64,000 bases of DNA. Source: Streptomyces rapamycinicus NRRL 5491 (GTDB lineage Bacteria; Actinomycetota; Actinomycetes; Streptomycetales; Streptomycetaceae). Positions 1-8,028 of the stretch are shown here, one piece after another. Made by a program: the position numbers and the translations under genes. Position 1 is the stretch's first letter. The number at the start of each line of letters is the position of its first letter. The stretch covers positions 4,030,001 to 4,094,000 of the forward strand of contig NZ_CP085193.1 of assembly GCF_024298965.1 (NCBI RefSeq), in the 5' to 3' direction. Below the pieces are notes generated by a model. The model had not been told where the DNA came from, did not search any database, and saw only the letters and a program-made list of their open reading frames with translations.

Positions 1-1
1 G

Positions 2-757
2 GCGTGGTACTCCCCCGATGGCTACGGCGGCCAGCTGGCCCGCTGGTCGCTGCCCGGGAACGGCCCGGACCCGCGCAAGGCGCCCGGCGTCTATTCGTTC
101 GTCTACGGGAACGTGGGCGTGCTCGCCCTGGACGCCAATGACGTCTCGTACGAGATGCCGGCCAACAAGGGGTACACGGACGGGGCGCAGACCCGCTGGC
201 TGAACCGGGAGCTGGGGCGGCTGCGCAACCGGCCCGGCATCGACTTCCTGGTGGTCTTCTTCCACCACTGCGCCTACTCCACCACCAGCGCCCACGCATC
301 GGACGGCGGGGTGCGCGACGCGTGGGTGCCGCTGTTCGACAAGCACCAGGTGGACCTGGTCGTCAACGGCCACAACCACGTCTACGAGCGGACCGACGCC
401 CTCCGGGGCGGCAAGGCCGCCCGCCGGGTCCCGGTGGGCGGGAGCGCCGACGCGGTGCGCGACGGGATCGTCTATGTGACGGCGGGCGGGGCGGGCGCGA
501 AGCTCTACGAGTTCCCGGTGCCCGACAGCTACGAGGGGCACGTCAAGGACCTCGACGAGGTGAAGACCTACCACTGGACCGAGGACGGCGAGAAGAACCG
601 GGACGGCGCGGACTGGTCCCGGGTCCGCTACACCGGCTTCTCGTTCCTCGCGGTGGAGGTGGAGCCGGGCCCCCGCCCCAGGCTCACGGTCACGGCCCTG
701 GCGGAGTCGGGCGAGCGAGTCGACCGCTTCGAGGTGACCCGGCCCCGGCGTCAGTGA
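2..757 (+). CDS. Metallophosphoesterase, C-terminal part (cut by left edge)
   Basis: The reading frame is open from the first bases and ends at the TGA at 755-757, so the start lies outside the window. The visible 251 residues include an FFHH block and the metal-ligand motif NGHNHVYERT. These are the late metal-binding blocks of calcineurin-like or purple-acid-phosphatase-like phosphoesterases, which cleave phosphomono- or diesters with a two-metal centre. The earlier DxH and GDxxY blocks are not visible. The substrate cannot be told from this part. The end overlaps by 7 bases the 3' end of the convergent small ORF at 751-873. Confidence 0.75.
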   Translation, partial: AWYSPDGYGGQLARWSLPGNGPDPRKAPGVYSFVYGNVGVLALDANDVSYEMPANKGYTDGAQTRWLNRELGRLRNRPGIDFLVVFFHHCAYSTTSAHASDGGVRDAWVPLFDKHQVDLVVNGHNHVYERTDALRGGKAARRVPVGGSADAVRDGIVYVTAGGAGAKLYEFPVPDSYEGHVKDLDEVKTYHWTEDGEKNRDGADWSRVRYTGFSFLAVEVEPGPRPRLTVTALAESGERVDRFEVTRPRRQ

Positions 758-873
758 CCGGTGGCGCCGCCGTTGTCCCGGCGGTCGAGGGCGCGCTGGA
801 GGGCGGCGGCCGCCTTCTTGCGGTCGGTGTTGTCGGTCTTGCGGCGGATCCTGCGGACAGTCGTCTCGGCCAT
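751..873 (-). CDS. Small basic conserved-type protein, 40 aa
   Basis: A 40-residue ORF beginning MAETTVRRIRRKTDNTDRKK and ending RALDRRDNGGATGH. The ATG at 873 has AGGAG 8 nt upstream, which favours it over the GTG two codons earlier. The protein is very Arg/Lys-rich and has no membrane segment. I recognise the type as a short Streptomyces hypothetical protein but know no function. It converges on the metallophosphoesterase and overlaps its 3' end by 7 bases. Codon use is typical of the genome, and the good ribosome site makes it more likely real than chance. Confidence 0.55.
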   Translation of the reverse strand: MAETTVRRIRRKTDNTDRKKAAAALQRALDRRDNGGATGH

Positions 874-1077
874 GATCACATCTCCTCTGCTGAACCCCGG
901 TGAACGCCCGGGAGGAAGGAAAGCTCCCCGAGAAGGTGGCTGCCGGAAGGGGCGGGGGCCTGAGTGCGGCAGGGGTCGCCTGCGCGATGTGCACCGGCCG
1001 CGGCCGCCATCGCTGGATCCAGCGAGACGTTCGGCTTCCACAAAAGTAAGGCAGCGGAGCGTCAGTGTCTGCACAAT

Positions 1078-1095
1078 TAGTCGGACGTCCTACTA
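1078..1095. promoter_or_regulatory. 18-bp near-perfect palindrome, operator-like
   Basis: The sequence is TAGTCGGACGTCCTACTA. The arms TAGT-x-GGAC / GTCC-x-ACTA match in 8 of 9 positions with no loop. The spacing resembles operators of FadR/GntR-type regulators. The only gene it could control nearby is the 40-aa ORF starting 205 bases away. No regulator gene of that family is seen next to it. Confidence 0.4.
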
Positions 1096-1340
1096 TCTGA
1101 GACGCGAACAGCGTGATATCAGCCACTGACCCAGGGTGATCATCTCTTGGCCCACGCCGATGATCGAGGCCGACCCCCGTCCGACCTCGACCAACGGCGG
1201 CCGATCGCAAGTCCGTGGGCGATCCCGCGCCTGGTTACCCACGTAAACTGCGGTAAATAGTGCCTACTTGACTGCTTGACGCTAGCACCGCCGCGTATCG
1301 GGCGTCCACAGATTTCCCCCGACGCGCCCCCCGACAGCAC

Positions 1341-1378
1341 CGCGCCCCCGGGCCGCTTCGGCGCGGTCCGGGGGCGCG
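1341..1378 (-). terminator. Terminator of the putB-pruA operon
   Basis: Inverted repeat with 11-bp arms CGCGCCCCCGG / CCGGGGGCGCG around an inner GCCGC..GCGG, starting 20 bases past the pruA stop. There is no U-tract, as is usual in Streptomyces. Confidence 0.7.
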
Positions 1379-1397
1379 GGTCGTCAGGGCCCGAGGG

Positions 1398-3029
1398 TCA
1401 GCCCATGTGCGGGTAGCGGTAGTCGGTCGGCGGGACCAGGGTCTCCTTGATAGAGCGGGTGGAGGTCCAGCGCATCAGGTTCTGCTTGGCGCCCGCCTTG
1501 TCGTTGGTGCCGGACGCGCGGCCACCACCGAAGGGCTGCTGGCCGACGACGGCGCCGGTCGGCTTGTCGTTGATGTAGAAGTTGCCGGCCGCGAAGCGCA
1601 GCGCATCACAGGCGGCGGCCGCCGCCGCGCGGTCCTGGGCGATGACGGCGCCGGTCAGCCCGTACGGGGCGGCCGACTCCATCTGCCGCAGCATCGCGTC
1701 GTACTCCTCGTCCTCGTAGACGTGCACCCCGAGGATCGGGCCGAAGTACTCGTCCTTGAAGATCTCGTTCTCCGGGTCGGTGGAGACCAGCACGGTCGGG
1801 CGGACGAACCAGCCCTCGCTGTCGTCGTAGGAGCCGCCCGCGACGACCTCGACCGTCGGATCGGACTTCGCCCGGTCGATCGCCGCCTTGTTCTTGGCGA
1901 AGGCGCGCTCGTCGATGACCGCGCCCATGAAGTTGTCGAGGTCGGCCACATCGCCCATGGTCAGCCCGTTGACCTCGGTGGCGAACTCCTCCTTGAGGCC
2001 GTTCTCCCACAGGGAGCGCGGCACATAGGCGCGGGAGGCCGCGGAGCACTTCTGGCCCTGGAACTCGAAGGCGCCGCGGGTCATCGCCGTCTTCAGCACC
2101 GCCGGGTCGGCGGACGGGTGGGCGACGATGAAGTCCTTGCCGCCGGTCTCCCCGACCAGCCGCGGATAGGTCTTGTAGTTCTCGATGTTGTTGCCGACCG
2201 TCTTCCACAGGTACTGGAAGGTCCGGGTCGAACCGGTGAAGTGGATGCCCGCGAGGTCCGGGTGGGCCAGCGCCACCTCGGAGACCTCCTTGCCGTCGCC
2301 CGTGACCAGGTTGATCACACCCTTGGGCAGCCCGGCCTCCTCCAGCACCTCCATCAGCAGCACGGCGGCGTGCGTCTGGGTCGGGGACGGCTTCCAGACC
2401 ACCACATTGCCCATCAGGGCGGGGGCGGTCGGGAGGTTGCCCGCGATGGCGGAGAAGTTGAAGGGGGTGATCGCGTAGACGAACCCCTCGAGCGGCCGGT
2501 GGTCGGTGCGGTTCCAGACCCCGGGCGAGTTGGTCACCGGCTGCTCGGCCAGGACCTGACGGGCGAAGTGGACGTTGAAGCGCCAGAAGTCGATCAGCTC
2601 ACAGGGGGTGTCGATCTCCGCCTGCTGCGCGGTCTTCGACTGGCCCAGCATGGTGGACGCGGCGAGCGTCTCCCGCCAGGGGCCGGAGAGCAGATCGGCG
2701 GCCTTGAGGATGACCGCGGCGCGGTCGTCGAAGCTGAGCGCGCGCCACGCCGGGGCCGCGGCCAGGGCCGCGTCGATCGCGTCCTGCGCGTCCGCCTGAG
2801 TGGCGTTGGCGTAGGTGCCCAGGCGGGCGGAGTGCTTGTGCGGCTGGACGACGTCGAAGCGCTCCCCCGCTCCCATCCGCTTCTGGCCGCCGATGGTCAT
2901 CGGCAGGTCGATGGGGTTCTCGCCGAGCTCCTTGAGCTTGGTCTCGAGGCGGGCGCGCTCCGGGGTGCCGGGGGCGTAGGTGTGCACCGGCTCGTTCACC
3001 GGCACGGGGACCTGGGTGACGGCGTCCAT
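1398..3029 (-). CDS. pruA: L-glutamate gamma-semialdehyde (1-pyrroline-5-carboxylate) dehydrogenase
   Basis: 543 residues, the usual length for the stand-alone PruA/RocA-type enzyme. It oxidises glutamate semialdehyde, the hydrolysed form of P5C, to glutamate with NAD, the second step of proline breakdown in the cytoplasm. The aldehyde dehydrogenase fold is clear: the cofactor region ITPFNFSAIAGNLP near 187-200, the general base in LVGETGGKDF (Glu294) and the catalytic cysteine in FEFQGQKCSAASRAY (Cys328). The ATG at 3029 has GAAGGAGA 9 nt upstream. It lies 65 bases after putB on the same strand, so the two form an operon that turns proline into glutamate. Confidence 0.95.
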   Translation of the reverse strand: MDAVTQVPVPVNEPVHTYAPGTPERARLETKLKELGENPIDLPMTIGGQKRMGAGERFDVVQPHKHSARLGTYANATQADAQDAIDAALAAAPAWRALSFDDRAAVILKAADLLSGPWRETLAASTMLGQSKTAQQAEIDTPCELIDFWRFNVHFARQVLAEQPVTNSPGVWNRTDHRPLEGFVYAITPFNFSAIAGNLPTAPALMGNVVVWKPSPTQTHAAVLLMEVLEEAGLPKGVINLVTGDGKEVSEVALAHPDLAGIHFTGSTRTFQYLWKTVGNNIENYKTYPRLVGETGGKDFIVAHPSADPAVLKTAMTRGAFEFQGQKCSAASRAYVPRSLWENGLKEEFATEVNGLTMGDVADLDNFMGAVIDERAFAKNKAAIDRAKSDPTVEVVAGGSYDDSEGWFVRPTVLVSTDPENEIFKDEYFGPILGVHVYEDEEYDAMLRQMESAAPYGLTGAVIAQDRAAAAAACDALRFAAGNFYINDKPTGAVVGQQPFGGGRASGTNDKAGAKQNLMRWTSTRSIKETLVPPTDYRYPHMG

Positions 3030-3094
3030 GGCCGTTGTCTCCTTCGATCGTCGGGGGCGTCGGGGGTTTACGAGGTCTGCGATCCCGGGGGCGG

Positions 3095-4021
3095 TCAGCG
3101 GCGGCCGACCAGCGAGCGCAGGAAGAATGTGAGGTTGGCGGGACGCTCCGCGAGGCGGCGCATGAAGTACCCATACCAGTCTGTGCCATACGGGACGTAA
3201 ACCCGCATACGGTGACCTTCCGCCACCAGCCGCTCCTGCTCGGCCACGCGGATCCCGTACAGCATCTGGAACTCGTACTCGTCCAGCTTGCGCCCGAGGC
3301 GGTGCGCCAGATCCTGGGCGATGGCGACCATGCGCGGATCGTGCGAGCCGATCATGGGGTAGCCGTCACCGGCCATCAGGATCTTCAGACAGCGCACATA
3401 CGCGCGGTCCACCTCGCGCTTGTCCTGGAAGGCGACGCTCGCCGGCTCGTTGTACGCGCCCTTCACCAGCCGCACCCGGGAGCCTTCCCCGGCCAGCGCC
3501 CGGCAGTCGTCCTCGGTCCGGAAGAGATAGGACTGGAGGACCGCGCCGGTCTGCGGGAAGCGGGAGCGCAGCTCGCCGAGGATGGCGAGGGTGGAGTCCA
3601 CGGTGGTGTGGTCCTCCATGTCGAGGGTGACGGTCGTGCCCGCCGCGGTGGCGGCCTCCACGACCGGGGTCACATTGGCCAGCGCCAGATCGTGGCCCCC
3701 GGGCAGCGCCTGGCCGAAGGCGGAGAGCTTCACGGACATTTCCGCGCGCCCGGCGAGCCCCTCGGCGGCCAGCGCCTCGGTCAGCGCCAGATAGGCGTCA
3801 CGGCTGCGCAGCGCCTCGGTCCGGTCGGTCACGTCCTCGCCCAGATGGTCCAGGGTGACGTCCAGACCGCGGGCGGTCAGCGACCGCACCGCCCCCAGGG
3901 ACTCGGCCAGCCGTTCCCCGGCGACGAAGCGGTCCACCATGGGGCGGGTGACCGGCGCGGCCGAGACGATACGGCGGATGGCGGCACTGCGCGAAGCGGC
4001 GAGCAGCACGGGTCCCAGCAC
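3095..4021 (-). CDS. putB: Proline dehydrogenase
   Basis: 308 residues with the GTG start at 4021, which has GGAGG 6 nt upstream. A start 13 codons earlier exists but has no ribosome site, and family members begin VLGPVLLAAS as here. This is the FAD-dependent TIM-barrel enzyme that oxidises proline to 1-pyrroline-5-carboxylate. Conserved blocks are visible: SVKLSAFG, RLVKGAYNEP, YEFQMLYGIR and the substrate-binding block YVPYGTDWYGYFMRRLAERP. It is monofunctional, unlike the PutA fusions of Gram-negatives. It is transcribed ahead of pruA and divergently from a PucR-type regulator, the usual arrangement for a proline-inducible catabolic operon. Confidence 0.93.
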   Translation of the reverse strand: MLGPVLLAASRSAAIRRIVSAAPVTRPMVDRFVAGERLAESLGAVRSLTARGLDVTLDHLGEDVTDRTEALRSRDAYLALTEALAAEGLAGRAEMSVKLSAFGQALPGGHDLALANVTPVVEAATAAGTTVTLDMEDHTTVDSTLAILGELRSRFPQTGAVLQSYLFRTEDDCRALAGEGSRVRLVKGAYNEPASVAFQDKREVDRAYVRCLKILMAGDGYPMIGSHDPRMVAIAQDLAHRLGRKLDEYEFQMLYGIRVAEQERLVAEGHRMRVYVPYGTDWYGYFMRRLAERPANLTFFLRSLVGRR

Positions 4022-4103
4022 GGGGCACCTCCACGATGACGGCCGACGAACGGCATCCACAACTCACCGTGAAATTTAAGGATGGCGCGGATTCCGGACC
4101 ATC

Positions 4104-4113
4104 GACAGCTGTC
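4104..4113. promoter_or_regulatory. Candidate operator in the putB / regulator divergent region
   Basis: GACAGCTGTC, a perfect 10-bp palindrome, with a related CAGACATCTG at about 4136-4145. Both lie in the 164-bp region between the divergent starts of putB and the PucR-type regulator, where a regulator controlling both would bind. This is inference from position and symmetry only. Confidence 0.35.
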
Positions 4114-4185
4114 ACGCATCCGTGGCCGGGATCTCAGACATCTGTATGAGAATGTGGGAGGCGAAAGCGGGAAGAGGCGGGACCC

Positions 4186-5478
4186 ATGCGCGACGACTAC
4201 CAGCAGTTGGTGGACGAGATCACGGCGGTGCTCCGGGCACCCGCGACCCTGGAGAACCGCGACTTCGCACTGATCGCCTTCGGCGCCCAGGAGAGCGACG
4301 ACGCGGAGGAGCCCGCGCTGGACCCGGTGCGCACCCGCTCGATCCTCCAGCGCCGCTCGACGGCGGCGGTGCGGGCCTGGTTCGAGGCGTTCGGGATCGC
4401 CCGGGCGCAGGCTCCGCTGCGGATTCCGCCCGACCCGGCGGCCGGGGTGTTCATGGGCCGCATCTGTCTGCCCGTCCGGCACCGCGGGGTGGTGCACGGC
4501 TATGTCTGGCTGCTGGACGACGGCCATCTCGCCGATCTGGAGCTGGGCGGCCCGGCGGGCGGGCGGGACCCCCGGCTGGTCCGCGCGATGGAGACCGCGG
4601 ACCGCATCGGGGCGCTGCTGGCGGCCGAGGCGCGGGCCGGGGAGGAACTCGGTGAGCTGCTGCGCGATGCGCTGACCGGACCGCCGGCCGGGCGGGACGC
4701 CGCCCGCTCCGGGCTGCGGACCGCGCTGCGCGGAGCGTCCGACGGGCCGCTGGCGCTGGTGGCGGTGGTGCCGTGGACACCGGGGACCGGCGAGGACGCG
4801 GACCATCCCGGCCTCCCCCATCTGCCGGGCATCGTGGCCGCGTGCGCGCTGCCGGGGGACGCGGCGGCCGGAGCGCCTGGATCGGCCGGATCGCCCGGAG
4901 CGCCCGGAGCGCCCGGAGCGGGGCCGGCGGCGCTGGCGACGCTGGTCCGGCTGCGCGCGGCCTCCGCCCTGGACCCGGCCCGCGCGACGGCCGAGCAGCT
5001 GTTGCGCTCGCCCCGGGCCACGGCGGGCGGCAGGGGGCCGGGGAGATCCACGCTCAGGGCCGCCGCCGGGGTCAGCGCTCCCCGGCGCGGGCTGGAGGAT
5101 CTGCCCGCCGCGTGGCAGGAGGCGCTGGCCGCTGCGCGGGCGGCGCACGCCGACACCCACCTGGGCCCGGTCGCGGAGTGGTCCGCCATCGGCCCGTACC
5201 GACTGCTGGCCGCGCTGCCCGCGCTGCCGCCCGACGCCGCCGTACGGCCGCTGCTGGAGCCCGCGCACGCCGAGCTCGCCCGCACCGCCGAGACCTTCCT
5301 GGACTGCGCGGGCCAGGCCGGGCGCACCGCCCAGCGGCTGGGCATCCACCGGCAGACGCTGTACTACCGGCTCTCGCGGGTGCGCCAGCTGACCGGTCTC
5401 GACCTGGACGCGGGCGAGGACCGGCTGCTGCTCCACATGACGCTGAAGGCCGCGCGCCTCGGGCCGCCGGGGCGCTGA
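4186..5478 (+). CDS. PucR/CdaR-type transcriptional regulator, likely proline-responsive
   Basis: 430 residues. The C-terminal 60 residues are the PucR-type helix-turn-helix (FLDCAGQAGRTAQRLGIHRQTLYYRL and following), which binds DNA in this family. The middle carries a GGDEF-like, non-catalytic CdaR region interrupted by a Pro/Gly/Ala linker (APGSAGSPGAPGAPGAG) near residue 230, probably a flexible insertion. The start is ATG 4186, with AAGAGG about 8-10 nt upstream. It diverges from putB-pruA. In actinobacteria this family includes PutR-type activators of proline use, so it probably senses proline and controls the neighbouring operon and itself. Confidence 0.8.
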   Translation: MRDDYQQLVDEITAVLRAPATLENRDFALIAFGAQESDDAEEPALDPVRTRSILQRRSTAAVRAWFEAFGIARAQAPLRIPPDPAAGVFMGRICLPVRHRGVVHGYVWLLDDGHLADLELGGPAGGRDPRLVRAMETADRIGALLAAEARAGEELGELLRDALTGPPAGRDAARSGLRTALRGASDGPLALVAVVPWTPGTGEDADHPGLPHLPGIVAACALPGDAAAGAPGSAGSPGAPGAPGAGPAALATLVRLRAASALDPARATAEQLLRSPRATAGGRGPGRSTLRAAAGVSAPRRGLEDLPAAWQEALAAARAAHADTHLGPVAEWSAIGPYRLLAALPALPPDAAVRPLLEPAHAELARTAETFLDCAGQAGRTAQRLGIHRQTLYYRLSRVRQLTGLDLDAGEDRLLLHMTLKAARLGPPGR

Positions 5479-5487
5479 ACCGGAGGG

Positions 5488-6153
5488 TCAGCCGGCGGGG
5501 GCGTCGGGCGCGTCCGGGGTGTCCGGGGCGGCCGGTGCCACGGGGGCGTCGCCGACGATCCGGCGCATCGCCTCGACGAGGTCATGGGCGCTGGGCATGA
5601 GGTCGGGGTCGATGGCCATCTGGACGACCATCCCGCTCACGAGCGTCATATAGAACGAGCCCATGACCCGGGAGGTCTCCTCGTCCACATCGCGCTCGTC
5701 GATGCCGTGGATCAGCCCCACCAGTCCCTGGCGCCCCTCCGGTTGGGCCCGGCCGAAGGCAGCGCGCAGCTCGGGATCGTGCTGGACCTGGAGGATGGCC
5801 TCCAACTGGGAGCGCCACACCGCCTGGTGCTTGTCGAACAGCTCGAGCACCCGGGTCCACCGGGCCTCGAACCGCTCCCGCAGCCCGGTGTCCGGGCCCT
5901 CGCCCGCCGGGGCGTCCGCCTCGAGGGACCGCTGGACGTCATCGGCCCAGTCGCCCATGGAGGCGAAGAGCGCCTCTCGCATCAGGGCGTCCTTGGAGCC
6001 GTAGTGGTAGCCGATGGAGGCCAGATTGGCGCCCGAGGCGGCCACGATGTCCCGCGCCGTCGTACGGGACCAGCCCTTCTCCTCAAGGCAGCGCTTGGCC
6101 CCGGCCAGCAGGTCCTCTCGATGTCCCATGGCGCCAGGGTATCCCGATCCCAT
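5488..6153 (-). CDS. TetR-family repressor of the adjacent MFS exporter
   Basis: 221 residues if started at ATG 6153 (AGGA 7 nt upstream). An ATG at 6129 (MGHRED) is a plausible alternative but has a weaker ribosome site. The N-terminal helix-turn-helix is clear (TTARDIVAASGANLASIGYHYGSKDALMREAL). The rest is the variable ligand-binding and dimerisation domain, ending in an acidic Pro/Ala tail. It diverges from the MFS gene at 6239, and the 85-bp gap carries repeats of AGACG(C/T) that overlap the exporter promoter. It most likely represses that exporter until a toxic ligand binds. Confidence 0.85.
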   Translation of the reverse strand: MGSGYPGAMGHREDLLAGAKRCLEEKGWSRTTARDIVAASGANLASIGYHYGSKDALMREALFASMGDWADDVQRSLEADAPAGEGPDTGLRERFEARWTRVLELFDKHQAVWRSQLEAILQVQHDPELRAAFGRAQPEGRQGLVGLIHGIDERDVDEETSRVMGSFYMTLVSGMVVQMAIDPDLMPSAHDLVEAMRRIVGDAPVAPAAPDTPDAPDAPAG

Positions 6154-6164
6154 ACGGCCGTCCT

Positions 6165-6231
6165 AGACGAACGTCTCACACAGTCGTTTTACACAGACGT
6201 ACTAGACGCTTGTTTAAGACGCTCGTATAGT
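6165..6231 (+). promoter_or_regulatory. MFS promoter overlapped by TetR operator repeats
   Basis: On the plus strand TAGACG (6203-6208) and TATAGT (6226-6231) are separated by 17 nt and fit -35/-10. Transcription would start at about 6238-6239, the exporter ATG itself, so the mRNA is predicted leaderless. Operator-like elements surround it: a near-palindrome AGACGAACGTCT at 6165-6176 and AGACG boxes starting at 6195, 6204 and 6217. The last two lie in 10-bp direct repeats AGACGCTTGT / AGACGCTCGT. Confidence 0.6.
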
Positions 6232-6238
6232 CGCCGTC

Positions 6239-7825
6239 ATGACCTCGACTTCCACCGGCCCTCGCGCCGGACGCAGGGAATGGACCGCCTTCGTGGTCCT
6301 GATGCTTCCGCTCCTCCTGGTCTCCATGGATGTGTCGGTGCTGTACTTCGCGGTGCCGGCCATCAGCCGGGAGCTGCACCCCAGTTCCACCCAGCAGCTG
6401 TGGATCTTCGACATCTACGCCTTCGCCCTCGCCGGGCTGCTCATCACCATGGGAGCGCTGGGCGACCGCTTCGGACGGCGGAAGCTGCTGCTGTTCGGGG
6501 CCGCGGCCTTCGGCGCCGCGTCCGTCGCGGCGGCGTACGCGCAGAGCGCCGAGATGCTCATCGCCGCGCGGGCGGTGCTCGGGATCGGCGGCGCCACGCT
6601 GATGCCCTCGACGATGGCGCTGGTCCGCAACCTCTTCCTCGACGAGAAGCAGCGGGCCAAGGCGATCGCGATCTGGTCGTCGGCCATGGCGGGCGGTATC
6701 GCGCTGGGCTCGGTGCTGAGCGGGGTGATGATCGAGCACTTCTGGTGGGGCTCGGTCTTCCTGATCAACGTCCCGGCGATGGTGCTGCTGCTGGCGCTGG
6801 TGCCGCTGCTGGTGCCGGAGTTCAAGGACCCCGCGCCCGGGCCGTTCGATCTGCCGAGCGTGCCGCTGTCGATGGCCGCCGTGCTCCCGGTGATCTACGG
6901 ACTGAAGAAGGTCGCCGCCGACAACGGCGCCGACCTGATCCCGGTGCTGTCCATCGTGGCCGGTCTCGCCATCGGCGCCGTCTTCGTACGGCGCCAGCGC
7001 ATCCGGCGCGACGCGATGATCAGCCCGGAGCTGTTCCGCCACCGCGGCTTCGGCCCGTCGATCGCGCTCAACGCGCTGGCCACCTTCGCCATGATGGGCT
7101 CGGCCTACTTCACCACCCAGTATCTGCAGTCGGTGCTCGGCAAGGGCCCGTTGGAGGCGGCGCTGTGGAGCCTGGCCCCGTCCGTCTGCGTCGGCATCGC
7201 CGGTCCGGCGGCGGCCGCGGCGGTCCAGCGCGGCGCCGACCGGGCGTACGTGATCGGCGCGGGGTTCCTCACCGCGGCCATCGGCTACGGGATTCTGGCC
7301 CTGGCCGATACGGACGCGCTGTGGACCGTGCTGATCGGCGCCGCCGTCCTGGCCAGCGGGATCGTCGCGGTGCTGTCGCTGGTCACCGACCTGGCGATCG
7401 GCACCGTCCCGCCGAAGCGGGCGGGTTCGGCGGCCGCGCTGCTGGAGACGGGCCAGGAGTTCGGCGGGGCGATGGGCATGGCGGTGCTCGGCAGTGTCGG
7501 CACCGCCGTCTACCGGAGCGACGTCAAGGACTCGCTGGGCGCCGGACTGCCCGCCGACGCCCTCGACCAGGTGCGCGAGACGCTGGGCGCGGCCGCCGCG
7601 GTGGCGGGTTCGCTGAAGGGGCGGGCCGGTGAGCATCTGCTGGACGCGGCGCGCGAGGCGTTCACCCACGGGATGCGGATCGCGTGCGGGGCGGGGGCGG
7701 CCGTCCTGGTGGCGGGCGCGATCCTGGCCCTGGTGACACTGCGCCGGGTCGGAGCGGAGGACACCGGACCGGCGGCCGAGGACGCGCCCTCGGCCCGCGC
7801 GGACGAGGCGGTGCCCAGTCGCTGA
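6239..7825 (+). CDS. MFS drug exporter, DHA2 (14-TM) type
   Basis: 528 residues and strongly hydrophobic. Motif A appears as GALGDRFGRRKLL after TM2, and the antiporter motif C region as IALGSVLSGVMIEHFWW. Length and pattern fit the 14-helix DHA2/SmvA-LfrA group of proton-driven multidrug exporters in the inner membrane. There is no Shine-Dalgarno sequence before the ATG at 6239; a -10 hexamer ends 7 nt upstream, which suggests leaderless translation. It diverges from its likely TetR repressor and is followed one base later by a 68-bp perfect palindrome. The substrate cannot be deduced. Confidence 0.88.
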   Translation: MTSTSTGPRAGRREWTAFVVLMLPLLLVSMDVSVLYFAVPAISRELHPSSTQQLWIFDIYAFALAGLLITMGALGDRFGRRKLLLFGAAAFGAASVAAAYAQSAEMLIAARAVLGIGGATLMPSTMALVRNLFLDEKQRAKAIAIWSSAMAGGIALGSVLSGVMIEHFWWGSVFLINVPAMVLLLALVPLLVPEFKDPAPGPFDLPSVPLSMAAVLPVIYGLKKVAADNGADLIPVLSIVAGLAIGAVFVRRQRIRRDAMISPELFRHRGFGPSIALNALATFAMMGSAYFTTQYLQSVLGKGPLEAALWSLAPSVCVGIAGPAAAAAVQRGADRAYVIGAGFLTAAIGYGILALADTDALWTVLIGAAVLASGIVAVLSLVTDLAIGTVPPKRAGSAAALLETGQEFGGAMGMAVLGSVGTAVYRSDVKDSLGAGLPADALDQVRETLGAAAAVAGSLKGRAGEHLLDAAREAFTHGMRIACGAGAAVLVAGAILALVTLRRVGAEDTGPAAEDAPSARADEAVPSR

Positions 7826-7893
7826 GCCCTGCACATGACGCCTGTTGGGGACCCCACCGCGGTGGGGTCCCCAACAGGCGTCATGTGCAGGGC
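7826..7893. terminator. 68-bp perfect palindrome, probable strong terminator
   Basis: Two 34-base arms meet with no unpaired base at the centre (7859/7860). It begins one base after the MFS stop codon, so in RNA it would form an extremely stable hairpin at the transcript end. There is no U-tract. The perfection and lack of loop are unusual even for Streptomyces terminators. Confidence 0.7.
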
Positions 7894-8028
7894 GAGTTGA
7901 CCGCACGCGTACGCGTTTCCTCGAACGCCACGGCAACCATTCCCCGCCCGGCGGCAACCAGAGGACGGCGGCCGGATACGGCGGCCAGAGGTCTGAGCAG
8001 CCACCCCACGCGAGAGGAGTGACGTACC

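Larger units (their letters stand above)
874..1397. other. Gene-free stretch, comparatively AT-rich in part
   Basis: 524 bases between the 40-aa ORF and pruA. The centre (about 1040-1130 and 1240-1290) is less GC-rich than the coding DNA. It holds an 18-bp near-palindrome (1078-1095) and the pruA terminator (1341-1378). A 66-codon frame at 1140-1340 on the minus strand has no ribosome site and unnatural composition, so it is not called. Confidence 0.6.

Noticed and set aside
1140..1340. 66-codon minus-strand frame in the gap before pruA
   Set aside because: No ribosome site, no family resemblance, and composition unlike neighbouring genes.
5584..7632. 682-codon plus-strand frame across a TetR gene and the MFS gene
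   Set aside because: Runs antisense to TetR and out of frame through the exporter; composition is Arg/Gly-rich noise.
7826..7893. Palindrome considered as an insertion-sequence end or a phage attachment site
   Set aside because: No transposase or integrase nearby and no target duplication; position right after a stop codon fits a terminator better.
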